DNA of 64,000 nucleotides from Gnetum montanum (lineage: Eukaryota > Streptophyta > Gnetopsida > Gnetales > Gnetaceae): NCBI GenBank assembly GCA_015680685.1, contig MNCI01025116.1, positions 324,625 through 388,624 on the forward strand, written 5' to 3'. The notes under the pieces are model-generated. The model ran no database searches. It was not told where the DNA came from and was given only the letters and a program-made list of their open reading frames with translations. Shown here piece after piece: positions 20,905 through 31,731 of this stretch (positions within the stretch are counted from its first letter, which is position 1; each line of letters opens with the position of its first letter). The position numbers and the translations under genes were made by a program.

Positions 20905-22587
20905 GTCAATTCGCAAATGGACGCAGCTTTAATTACACCCCTAGCCTTAATAGGCCCATATGGGAAAATTGTTAGACAGCTCAATCACGCACTAGTAGGA
21001 ACTAACGCTTCCCTTTGTGATGCAACCATAGCAACATCGAAAGTATCCCCAGACTGGCCAGAACACTTGGTCCGAACCCTAGATTTGGAAGCTAGTGATG
21101 TGACTAAGGATTACCTCACTAAGGTCCCTATGGTTACGCACAAAGGAGGAAGCAAAACCATGAAAGTTAGTTCTCTCCTTGACTAGCAAATGCAGAACGA
21201 TATATCTCGAGTGCTCCAAGATAACATTATGGTGTTCACATGGTCATACGAAGATATGCTAGGTTTGGATCCAAGGCTAATACAGCACAACATAGTTTTA
21301 GACCCATGTATCAAAGTTGTTAAATAGAAAGCATGAAATATTAAGCCCGAAATCGCGTTGGCAGTGCGTGATGAAATCACTAAGCTATATCAGGTTAGTT
21401 TCATTCATGTAGTTGATTATTCGGACTGGGTTTCGAACATCATGATTTTCTCTAAGAAAATGGGAGGAATACACATCTATATAGACTTCTATGATCTGAA
21501 CAAGGCCACGATTAAAGACAACTTCCCATTACCGAGTATCGACCAACTTATCGACACAACAGCTAGCCATGCATTACTATCCTTCATGGATGGGTTTTCA
21601 GGATATAATCAAATTCGTATCAACCTAGAACACCAACTGACTACAACATTCATGACCCCCTGGGGAACTTTCTGTTATACCATGATGCCCTTCGGGTTAA
21701 AAAATGCTAGAGTAACCTATCAACGCACTATGACATACATCTTTAGTGATTACCTCTTAGAGAGATTGAACGACTATGTAGAAGACATAGCTGTCAAATC
21801 TAAGTCGAAAGATCACTTAGGAGACCTAGAGTTAATCCTTAAACGATGTCTCAAACACGACCTATGACTCAACCCAAGAAAGTGCGTATTCAAAGTCAAG
21901 ACCGGGCACATGTTGGGGTTTGTGGTATCAGAGACTAGCATCCAAGTCGATCCCAACAAGGTTAAAGCCATCATCAATCTGGCACCACCTACAAACCTCA
22001 AAGAACTATGTGGGTTGTAGGGTAGGTTGCAATTTATTAGGTAGTTCATCTTGAGATTAACAGAGAAGTTACATCCCATGCAACATTTGCTCAAGAAAGG
22101 GGTTAACTTCGAATGGACCGAGAACTGCCAACATGCATTTGACAGTCTAAAGAAAGAGCTGTTACATTTGCCAATAGTTTTCCCACCACAAAGGGATCAA
22201 CCTTTCTACATATACCTGGCAAGCTCAGAGGAGTCTATAGCTATGTTGTTGTGCCAAAGAAGGGATGACGGATCAGAAGTTCCTATATACTACCTAAATC
22301 ATGCTCTATTTGCATATGAAACACGGTACAATGAAGTAGAGCGTAACTATTTAGCATTGGTGTTTGCACTCAAGAAATGTAGGCACTATCTTTTTTGTAG
22401 CCAGGACAACATAATTTGTAAAGACAAAATTCTGTGGGCCATCATAAATAATTTATACAAAAGCAGTAGGATAGCTGGTTGGAAATCGATCACAGTAGAA
22501 ATTGACTTACACTACATTAGCCAATATTCCACAAAAGGCCAAGCGATAGCCGACCAGCTTGCAACATCACTAGTTAATGATTAAGCT
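20905..22587 (+). pseudogene. reverse transcriptase and first RNase H of element B
   Basis: One frame (open from 20890) runs through the segment with a handful of stops (near 21184, 21325, 21865, 22018). RT blocks seen: SNIMIFSKKMGGIHIYIDF, then DNFPLPSIDQLID, then FMDGFSGYNQIRI, then FMTPWGTFCYTMMPFGLKNA. The catalytic box reads YVED instead of Y-V-D-D, so the polymerase is inactivated. A KAIINLAPP connection follows. RNase H 1 shows YYLNHALFAYETRYNEVER. A closely matching arrangement lies on the minus strand in remnant G. The role in an active copy is cDNA synthesis in the particle. Confidence 0.9.
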
Positions 22588-23322
22588 ATGATAGAGCTTG
22601 AGTTTCCTAATGAAAAGATATGCAGTTTAAGCCCTGTATCGACAAGCCTCGAAGCGACGTTATACTTCGATGGAGCTTCAACTACCAGAGGCAGCAGTGC
22701 TGCTGCTATCATTACTCTCTCCCCTGAGGATGTTCATCCATTGGCTTACCACCTCACTTTCCCTTGTACGAATAATGTGGCAGAGTACGAGGGGCTCCTC
22801 AAGGGATTGTTAATAGCCAGGGAACTCAACGTTCAACACCTAGCAATCCGATGCGATTCAATGCTCATCATCAATCAAATCACAAGGGTTTATGCCTGCA
22901 AAGCTGTGCATCTACATCCCTATTGTGATATGACTAAATATCTCCTAAAACAATTCATGACAACTGATGCCCAACACATGCTATGTAACAAAAACATTGT
23001 AGCCGATGCACTAGCCACATTGGCCTTAAACGTGCCACCACATTTGTTTGCCACTTGGCCTATTTTAATGATGGAATGTACAGAGCCTGTCATTCAAGTA
23101 GCACAAATTTCTTCTCTAAGCATAGGTGGAACATCAAAATGGTACGATAACATTAAAGCCTACCTTCTACACGGCGAACCACTGCACGAGCTAACACCCG
23201 CACAAAAGGACACAATCCGCAAGCGTGCCCGGCAATATCTCATCATTGGAGATAGTACTATCTATAGACGCTCTTTTGATGGAGTATTTCTAACCTACAT
23301 TAATAATGACCAAGCACAATGA
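22588..23322 (+). pseudogene. second, archaeal-type RNase H (aRNH) and linker of element B
   Basis: This is an uninterrupted 244-codon stretch. ATLYFDGAST, NNVAEYEGLLKGLL and AIRCDSMLIINQI carry the D, E and D of the RNase H active site, and ADALATLAL supplies the last acidic residue. All four look intact. A second RNase H after the retroviral-type one is diagnostic for the Tat lineage. The C-terminal third (from about 23090) is the linker into the integrase zinc finger. It is the best-preserved enzymatic domain of this copy. Confidence 0.88.
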
Positions 23323-24371
23323 ATAGTTAGTGAAGTCCATGAAGGACTATGTGGGGGACATATAGCCCCACGAGCTATGGCTGCTAAAATCAAACGCTTA
23401 GGGTATTACTGGTCGTACATGGAACGAGACTGCCTGACCAAGGTTAAGACATGTGATACATGTCAATGTTACACAAATATAATACACATGTCACCGATAG
23501 AATTACATACCATGCAGAGCACTTGGCCATTCCAATGATGGGGACTAGACATCATAGGCCCCATCACACCTAAGTCTTCCATAGGACATAGCTTCATTAT
23601 CACTGCCACCAAGTACTTCACGAAGTGGGTCGAGGTTATTCTCCTATGAAAGATTACATCTCAACAGGTTTGCCATTTTATCTTAGACAATATAGTAACT
23701 GGATTTGGGCTTCCTATGACTATTGTGACTAACAATATAGTAATACCGAAACCAAATCTTTTTGTAATAACCTTGGTATCAAGGAATCCTTTTCCTCACC
23801 CTATTACCCACAAGCAAATGGTCAAGAAGAAGCAACAAATAAGGTGGTTATCAATCTACTCAAGAAGATGCTCAGCAGCAATAAAAAATAATGACATGAA
23901 AAAATCCTCTACGTGCTATGGGCCTATCGTACGACATGCAAAACAGCTACTGATAGGACACCCTACAGCCTAGTCTATGGATCTGAAGAAATGTTGCCCA
24001 TGGAACTATAAATCCCCTCATTGCGGATGGTCCTCTTCACGGTTATAAATGAGGCTCAACACAATGAGTCCAGGATCATGGATTTAGACTCAGTAGAGGA
24101 GAAACACATCCAGACCCTCGACACCATCGAAAGCTATCAAGACAAGCAAAAACAGAAGCATCATCACAACTTGCATCAACAACAGATCAAGAAAGGAGAC
24201 TTGGTCCTCAAAGCTGTTCGTGAACTAGCGAGAAAATTCTCTACAAGTTGGGAAGGCCCTTTCCTAGTTATCAACGTATACGGTAATGGAGCATTCAGGC
24301 TAGCAGACATCAACGGTGATGAGCACCTGAATCTAGTGAATCATATGTATCTGAAGCAGTACTACATCTAA
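23323..24371 (+). pseudogene. integrase of element B
   Basis: The zinc-binding HHCC region is present (VHEGLCGGHIAPR, then CDTCQC). The core starts with WGLDIIGPITPK (first catalytic D). The second catalytic region reads IVTNN instead of the family's TDNG, so the second D is lost, and a frameshift follows near 23740. Past it YYPQANGQEEATNKV holds the Glu region, then [21 protein letters not shown]. The C-terminal domain resumes open at 24021-24371 with GDLVLKAVRE and WEGPFLVINVYGNGAFRLADI. The stop is at 24369. Integration would be inactive. Confidence 0.88.
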
Positions 24372-24890
24372 ACATCGAATTGGCTCAAATGGTCTTTACC
24401 CTCTTCTTTATCTATACAAAATGTGTGCATATAATCAATTCTTTCACACCATTATGTCCATGAACTGGCATAATGCAACTCACCTCATGGAATGTAAGTT
24501 GCACTATCAAAAAAAATAAAAAATAAAATGGGCAAAGCTAGGCAAAATGGATGTAAAACAACTCATCCAGGCCATACGGGTGTAACACAACTCGTCCATG
24601 CAAGCCCTTCATATGCAATATGGCAACGTAACCTCTCGCAAATACACCCAAGAAAGGATGCCTAATAACTTATTTGCGAAAGTTTCATATTCACATGCTT
24701 GAGTCTTCCCCAAACCTCCCTCCTCTCACTTCTTTAAGATCCCTCCTATTCTCCTCCTCCTTCCTTTGCACTTCCAAGTTTGACAGAGCGACATCTGAGT
24801 AGTTGCCAATGGACACTGTTGGTGCCTTTACCTCTCTGGTGTTTCGTATTATTTGTCAACGTCTTTTAGGCAAGCCTTCTAAACATCAAC
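24372..24890. other. 3' untranslated part of element B
   Basis: No gene. Contains short repeated phrases (cgtaacctctc, aactcatccaggcca/aactcgtccatgca) before the polypurine tract. Confidence 0.55.
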
Positions 24891-24903
24891 AAAGAGGAGC
24901 CAT
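24891..24903 (+). promoter_or_regulatory. polypurine tract of element B
   Basis: AAAGAGGAGCCAT immediately before the 3' LTR, the expected site for plus-strand priming. Confidence 0.65.
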
Positions 24904-26437
24904 TGAAACACCATGAAAATTTTGAGGCCTCAATGATTTAGCAAAATCTTACAACTCAGGCAAGGATTTGCGACAAGTCGCGGCTCAGAAAGTTCCCTTT
25001 TCGGCTAAGGGTCTATTGCACAACACTACTCAGCATAGTGTAATAGACTCTAGAGGACAGAACAAGACAAGGGGTGCACAACGGCAAGCCTTCAACTTCG
25101 CGAGTTTTGTATGTTTCGAAAATCTTAACTTTTGGCATATTACCCCGCATTACGCAACGCAACGTAATGTAGCATAACGCAGTGTAATGCCAAAAGACAA
25201 TCCATCTAATCGCAACAACCGAGATGGAAAAATTCGAGACCTCAATGGTCCAGCAAAATCTCAAGGCTTAAACAAGAATCTACAGCATGCCGCACATCTT
25301 AGCAAGTTTTCTTTTTCAGCTAAGGGCCTATTATGCTACATTACGCAGTGTAGCGTACTAAACCCCAGAAAGACTAGACAGAAACAAGGGAAGTGCAACG
25401 AAAACACTTCGCTATTTTTTGCAGGTTCACTATTTTACGCTGAATTACGCTATGTAGCATAATGTAGCATGATGTAGCATAATACAAGCAATGACAGAGA
25501 TAATGCAATTCAGGCATCAACAGTTCATACATCACAATATGCTCTCTAGCGTATTACAGTGTAACCAAAGAATAGTTTGTTGCCAAAGCTCCAACAAAAG
25601 TAGATTATGACGCATTACGCTTCAGAGCGTAATGCAGCGTGGTGCTGCAAGCTTCAAACACAAATACATCAAGTCAACAGTATTTTGTAGGTTCAGGACA
25701 CATGTCATCTAAACCATGTTTTTCTCCTGACCCTAACCTTATAAATACTCCAGTTGACAAGGAGCAAGCGGTTGGCAAAAAATTTCTCTCGATTGACAAA
25801 TTTTCTCCGTGAGAAATGTTCTTTCATTGGCAATCGTTGACAACTTTTGGCAAATATTGACAAGAGAACAAAAGAAGATTAGCGATCATAAGAACATCAA
25901 TGGTGATTGGCAAGAATCTTTGATCAGAAATAGCCAGTTAATGGATATTCTGCTTCGGGTTTGACTCCCTTGTGCCCAGATTGGGTTGAACAAGGTAGAT
26001 CAATCTTTGCTTGTTTCATCTTTAAATATCTTTCTTATTGTTGGCACGTGCTTCATCTAAACCAAAGTCCGCTTGTAATAATTGTATCCAACATACTTGT
26101 TTATAAGTTAAATCCCAGATTTCGGGATTCCACACTCTCTAAATCTGATTTCTTGCATTCTATCTATACAGATTTTGCAATCTCTTTGAATCATTTACAT
26201 CACTTTTAATTACCTTTGAGATTAACGATATGATATCTCCTCATTGGGATCGCCCTTTTGCCATCCGATTATTAAAAAATTTTACTGATTAAGTAAGTCC
26301 TTGTCTAATCGGCAAGACCATTCAGGGCACCTCAGATTCATCTTCTCCAGCATGGCCCTCGCATGGATCCAAGGTTGGAACTGTGTACATGGAACTCCGC
26401 TCGGTATTTCCAGCGATCGACGTTTTCCATCGTTACA
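24904..26437 (+). repeat. 3' LTR of element B
   Basis: 1534 bp, TG...CA, followed by the TSD atagc. It differs from the 5' LTR mostly by scattered transitions, so the two have decayed independently since insertion. Confidence 0.93.
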
Positions 26438-26442
26438 ATAGC
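26438..26442. repeat. right target-site duplication of element B (atagc)
   Basis: Partner of 6242-6246. Confidence 0.93.
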
Positions 26443-27767
26443 AAATGGGTTAGTCCTCTTGTAATCATACCAAAAAAAAGGAGGCAAATGGAGGGTATGT
26501 ATAGACTTTAGGCTATTGAATATGGCAACATTCAAAGATCACTTCCCATTACCATTTGTTGACCAAGTCTTAGACACTATAGCAGGGCATCACTATTACA
26601 GTTTTCTAGATAGGTATAGTGGGTACAACCAAATATAAATCGCACCAAAATACCAAGCCAAAAAAATGTTCACTAGTCCTTGGGGAACGTTTGCATACAA
26701 ACAAATGCCTTTTGGCCTGTGCAATGCCCCTGCAACATTCCAACGATTAGTTCTAAGCATATTTCAATAGCAAATAGGTAACAGAGTAGAAGTCTTTATG
26801 GATGACTTCTCCACTTATGGAATGAGCTTTGATCAAGCCCTCAACCGGTTAGAGCAAGTATTGAAATGATGTGTTGAAACCAACCTAAAGCTCAACTGGC
26901 AGAAAATCCATTTGATGGTTCAAGAAGGTGTAGTACTAGGGCATAAAATTTCACAATCAGGAATAGAGGTGGATCCAAAAAAAATTAAAGTCGTCCAAGG
27001 AATTACCCGACAACCAGGAACTATCAAATACATTCGGTCATTCCTTGGACACACTGGCTACTACAGGAGATTTATTGAGAACTTCTCCAAAATTTCCAAG
27101 CTGTTGGTGGAATTAACGAAAAAAGATGCACCATTTGAATGTACCAAGGAATGTGAACGAGCATTCTAAACTCTCAAATAGAGGCTCGTGGAAACTCTCA
27201 TTCTACAAGCCACTGACTGGTCCTGGCTATTCCATATCATGACTGACACATCTAATTATGCCTTAGGAGCTGTACTAACACAATTAGATGAACAAAAATG
27301 ACCTTATTACATCCACTGTGCCAGTAAGAGTATCACTGGTGCACAACTCAACTACACGACTACAAAAAAAGGAATTAATGGCTGTAGTGTTTGCACTTGA
27401 CAAATTTAGACACTATGTATTGGGCTACAAAGTATACATCCATACGGATCATAGTGCAATTAGGTTCCTTATGAACAAGCCAACGATTAGCCCGCGTATC
27501 ATACGTTGGTTGGTAATTCTTCAAGAGTTCAATTTAACAATAGTAGATCACAAAGGCACCAAGAATGTAGTCACAAATCACTTATCTCGGTTGCGTTGGG
27601 ATAGTAAAGAGGATGAATATGTTGTATTTGATCATTTTCCTGATGAAACCCTCTTTGCTGGTGTAGTGAATGATCAACCCATGAACATAAATTGGTATAG
27701 TAGCATTCTTACATATCTCATTTCTCAACAAACACCACAAGGGTTGGACTTTAGGAAGAAACAATAG
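26443..27767 (+). pseudogene. RT (main part) and RNase H of element A
   Basis: Continues the RT interrupted at 6246. Blocks: KWVSPLVIIPKK, then after a one-base shift in an A run DFRLLNMATFKDHFPLP; YSFLDRYSGYNQ; FTSPWGTFAYKQMPFGLCNAPATFQR; catalytic box FMDD intact near 26796; LGHKISQSGIEVD; IRSFLGHTGYYRRFIENFS. RNase H shows DTSNYALGAVL, LMAVVFALDKFRHYVLG and YIHTDHSAIRFLM, ending ADHLSRL-like (here NHLSRL). Several stops and shifts are present. The motif style is Athila-like and quite different from element B. Confidence 0.9.
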
Positions 27768-28960
27768 TTTCTTCACAAAACCAAGTACTTCATGAAAATC
27801 AAGGGACAACTCTATAAAGTTTATACTAATGGCTTGGTTCGATGGTGTGTGCTGCATAAGGATCAATTAAAAGTTCTCCAGGATGCTCATGAGGGCCCCT
27901 GTGGGGGTTACTATGCTAGGAGACAAATGACTACCAAGGTCCTACTTGCAGGATATTATTGGCCAACACTATTTCGAGATGCCCATGATTTTTCCCAATC
28001 CTGTGAATGCTGCCAACATGATGGTGGAATGACTGCTAGAATGGAGGATCTGCAACAATGGATTCAACATTTGGAACCCTTTGATATCTAGGGAATAGAT
28101 TTTATGGGGCCTATTACACCGATGTCCAACGGAAAAGCATATACCATCGTTGCTGTTGATTACTTAACCAAGTGGGATGAAGTAGCCACAGTAACAGACT
28201 GCACATCATCTATGCCTGCACGATTTGTAAAACAACAAATCGTAAACAGGTTTGGTGTGCCACGTGCACTCATCTCTAATAATGGAACACATTTTATGGG
28301 TGCAACCTTTCGCAAATTGATGCAATGCTTAGGGGTTGAGCATAAATTGACCACACCTTACCACCCCCAAGCAAATGGCCAAGCCGAGGTTAATAATTGG
28401 GAGATTACAAGAATACTAATGAGAACGATTACCAAATTTAGGCGAGACTGGAGCACGAAACTGAACGATGCTCTCTGGGCATACCGCTCCACTTGGAAGC
28501 TCCCTACAGGCTATTCTCCCTATGAGTTATTGTACAAGAAACTACCAAAGTTCCCTATATAGAATGAGCTTCGTACACTATCTATGGCTTGCAACCTTCA
28601 CCTAGACCTTGACCTAGCATATAAACAATGGTTGGCAACTTTGAACATGCTAGACGAGAATAGATTGGTTGCACTATCGTTAAATGAGTTGCACAAGGCA
28701 CACAGTAAATAGCATCATAGCTTAAGAATTCGAAGGTTTAGGTACCAACCAAGAGACAAGGTCCTTTACTGGAATCCCATGCATGTACCACAGCGTACAA
28801 AATTTCAAACATTGTGGGAAGGATCCTATATTATTCATACAACCTTCCCCTCTAGATCCATGCTGATATATAATTTTGACAGCCCAGACAAAAGGTTATT
28901 GGTTAATGTACAACAAAAAAAACCTTTCTGTGAACCAAAAACAGCCGGTACAAATTACAC
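27768..28960 (+). pseudogene. integrase of element A
   Basis: Zinc region DAHEGPCGGYYARRQM with CECCQ: the second His is Tyr, so zinc binding is damaged. The core has GIDFMGPITPMSNGKAYTIV (first D present), ISNNGTHF (family SDNGTHF, second D lost) and PYHPQANGQAEVNN (Glu present). WAYRSTWKLPTGYSPYELLY and the C-terminal RRFRYQPRDKVLYWN with a KFQTLWEGSYII block follow. It reads in one frame with a few stops (28090, 28560, 28710). Beyond 28960 coding similarity ends. Confidence 0.88.
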
Positions 28961-30382
28961 CTCCACTAGCGGGCAACCTCGCTCTCTATTTCAGATCTCC
29001 CCCTTGCAATTTAGTCATGGAGGAGATGGCCACCTATGCTTATCATTGGAGGCCCTCAGTCTTTTTGATTTTTGTTTTGCACGTTTTTGTTTTATGAATT
29101 TCTCTAACTTTTCTTGTTTTTGTTTTACAACATCATTACACTTTTCCATTTTGTGTATGCGTGTGTGTGTGTGTGCACATGTTTTATCCACCTTGTAAGT
29201 TTGTCACCCAATAAGTGTTTTTCATGATGGTATGAACTGTTTTCTTATTGATTGTTAATGTTTGGTTTTTACCTTTAAGTTATGATGTTGAGACTAAGGT
29301 ATGTTTCTTTTGATATGGAAGGTAATGAGTCCACTTCATCCATTCATCCACAACATTCTATGGTCTCTCTTGGCTTGGAAATATATAATCTCTTCCTAAT
29401 AAGAACTTTAATGAATCGATGACTGGGTATTTCTCAAACTAAGGAAGGAATCAAGGATTGAAAAGGGTGTGACTTCAAGGGAACTTGATGTATTTATGTT
29501 GGCCGTTCTCTTGGGTGCTTGGATGTTTTCTTCTTGAGTTTTCTTGCCATTCCAATGTCACCCAATTATCTGAAGCTGAGTCAATAAAAATAAGAATTCT
29601 TTGAATGGTGTGGTTCTCACGCATAAAAACAAAAAAATGAAAAAGAAAAAAAATGAAACAAAGAGAAGAAAAGAAAGAAAGTGAGAATTCAAAGCACACC
29701 CCTTAGAAAAAATAATCCCTTAGGCTACAAGCACTGGTTATGAAACCCAAAATGTTCCCTCTAACTAAGGCCCTTCTCGCTTCTCATTCTCTCCTCATTC
29801 GTTTCATCAGAATGGTGGTGACTCTTGGGTGAAGGCATGCTTGTTATTCAAGGGGATGGATTGGCCAAATGCATTGATGCGAAGTCACTGGATGTGGTTG
29901 GTTTGAGGCCCGAGTTAGAATGAGATTTTCCAAGTCACATTAATCATGAAACACACAAGGGGTTGTACACCACCTTGTTCTTGGGATTCCATTCCATTCT
30001 CTTCTTTCCACCCTTCTCTCCATTGTTCACCTCATTGCCGGTTGTATCACTAGTGTATATTTTGGTAGATGCATTATTTTCTTTTTGGTAAATTCTTATG
30101 GTTAAGACTTTAACTCTTTTTCCAAAGGACATTCTCAAGGCCTACGGACTCTTTGAATGTGGGTTTGTCAGGGCATTAAAGGCATGAGCCTACTTTGGGG
30201 AGGACCCACTGACATTCCTATTTGATGCACCAGTTAAATTCTTTCCCTTAACATTTTGCAATCCATTTTATTTTGTTCATTTCCATCTTGACATCCATTT
30301 CATCGATGTCCTAGTTTTCTCTATTTATCCATCCTTCTTATTCCTTTTCTTTTTCAATTCTCTCACTATCGGAGGTTCGTGA
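28961..30382. other. 3' non-coding region of element A
   Basis: No convincing gene. T-rich and A/G-rich runs (29060-29180, 29630-29690) correspond in order to the equivalent region of element C (43250-43870), which shows they belong to the family rather than to a later insertion. Short antisense frames here look like chance. Confidence 0.6.
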
Positions 30383-30401
30383 TTAGTCATGGGGGTAAGG
30401 G
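30383..30401 (+). promoter_or_regulatory. internal polypurine-like tract of element A
   Basis: TTAGTCATGGGGGTAAGGG repeats the sequence of the true tract (TTAGTCATGGGGGTA ending at 30939), 540 bp earlier. Element C has a similar internal tract at 44473. Confidence 0.6.
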
Positions 30402-30930
30402 ACCCAATTTTTCGATTTCCTCATAACCCCTACACCTTCAGTAGTCATCATTTATATATCTCCAAACCCATATCATCCATACCACAACTCAGCCAATGGA
30501 CTTTTACTAAGATAAGGTATCCATTACATGATAATTCATCTACCCTTACTAATATAAGACTGTGTTGTGCATGCAGATGGCCATCATGCAACAATGAATT
30601 GGATCTGGAGGGAACACTTGAAATGGAGCAGTGCTGAAGCAACTATGTAAGGAGCAAGATCGATGGTGCACTTATGGATGGACAACCAAAGGTGCAATCT
30701 TGGCGTTGGTAGCAGCAACACTTCTTTCTCTCTCTCTCTTTCTTAGCTACCAAATGAGGCCTGATGTCAATGTAATAAGGTGTTCACTCTTGTTGTCATG
30801 AACACCATTTTTGTTGTGTCTTGTAATGATGATCCATTCACATGTCATCCCATTAGTTCCATTTGAGTCAATAATCCCATACCTTCTCGATATTATTGTA
30901 AGGAACTTGAGGACGAGTTTTCATTTAGTC
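30402..30930 (+). other. 3' segment of A between the two polypurine tracts
   Basis: A GCAGATGGCC site near 30574 matches the GCAGATGGCC that opens the small 3' ORF of element C at 44791. Here the frame is broken almost at once. Probably a vestige of that ORF. Confidence 0.4.
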
Positions 30931-30939
30931 ATGGGGGTA
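30931..30939 (+). promoter_or_regulatory. polypurine tract of element A
   Basis: ATGGGGGTA directly before the TG of the 3' LTR; conserved before the 3' LTR of C as CGTGGGGGTA. Confidence 0.75.
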
Positions 30940-31726
30940 TGATGGGACGCGATACATGATATCATCGCCGTCGCGATATCGCGGTGTGCCATCATATCTA
31001 TAAATAAGAGGTGGCTCTCCCTTGTTTGATCATCTAGGCCTAGATCGTAGGGAAACTCTGGTAGGTTTTCCACTCCAGAGATAGATTAATTTTCATGTGC
31101 CTACAGTAGGAACTCCAGAGTGAATAGATCTTTATTCGAGCAGACATTGTACCTGAACACAAGTTTGTGTATGGAAATAAAGATGAGCTTCTTGGATAAA
31201 CCTTGCAGTGCATGGAATAGGCTAATTAGGATTTTATTTACTGTTATTTATTATTCATTATTTAAATGTTTTATTAGTTATTAAAACTCTCTCAACCCTT
31301 CTCTCCTAGTTAAGTGCCTCAGTACAACCACTTTGAGCATGTGCGTTACACTTGGTGATCCCAAGAATGATTAGCGTTTGATAACCAAGGTTGCATCGGT
31401 TTAGGGTGTGTATGGTAAGTGGGAATGGATGCTGATGCTAGGTTAATTTAGACATGGTTCGTTAGTTAGAGTTAGTCAATTAGTCTCTCAACCCTTCACC
31501 TTGTTAGCATAGGAGACAAAAACATAAAAAGATATAAAAATCATATACCTTGGACTTACTTAACCATACACCGTGACAACTACAAGTAAGTCTGGGAAGA
31601 CAACGAATGATTAACCCTAAGTGTTTAATGAGGCATGTAGGCACTTAGTCTGTGGAGTTTGACTGAATCTTACATGCTACGCTCGTATTCGTATGGTTGA
31701 GTGTAGGGGTACCTTGCCACTCATCA
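30940..31726 (+). repeat. 3' LTR of element A
   Basis: 787 bp, TGATGGGACG...CCACTCATCA. It has only two gatatc units (about 30948-30982) against eight in the 5' LTR, and a TATA box at 30999. Confidence 0.92.
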
Positions 31727-31731
31727 CCTAT
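31727..31731. repeat. right target-site duplication of element A (cctat)
   Basis: Partner of 1604-1608. Confidence 0.9.

Larger units (their letters stand above)
6247..26437 (+). mobile_element. element B: 20.2-kb Tat/Ogre-like Ty3/gypsy retrotransposon nested in A
   Basis: LTRs of 1535 and 1534 bp (TGAAACACC...CGTTACA) are flanked by the TSD atagc. Internal order: primer site, 5' Pro-rich ORF, assembly gap, ARF fragment (antisense), gag with a Tat-type zinc-like motif, protease, tandem repeats, antisense multi-exon gene, probable splice acceptor, RT, RNase H, a second archaeal-type RNase H, integrase, polypurine tract. Dual RNase H, an extra 5' ORF, large size and a protease-RT interruption are hallmarks of the plant Tat/Ogre lineage. 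Stops and frameshifts show the copy is inactive, but it is clearly younger than its host A. Confidence 0.92.
1609..31726 (+). mobile_element. element A: Athila-like Ty3/gypsy LTR retrotransposon, interrupted by element B
   Basis: Boundaries come from TG...CA LTRs (1609-2480 and 30940-31726) flanked by the TSD cctat. The order is LTR, tRNA-Asp primer site, gag, protease, RT, RNase H, integrase, long 3' non-coding part, polypurine tract and LTR. The RT/RNase H style (IRSFLGHTGYYRRFIENFS block) and the primer site match the plant Athila lineage. Element B (6247-26437) plus one TSD copy splits the RT between the N-terminal IVNS block and the KWVSPLV block. Without B, A would be about 9.9 kb. Many stops and frameshifts make it non-autonomous now. 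Confidence 0.9.

Noticed and set aside
29475-30138. Antisense frames in the 3' region of A as a second antisense gene
   Set aside because: Short, low-complexity (T-rich strand giving Phe/Ser runs), no splice continuity; the corresponding region of C does not keep them.
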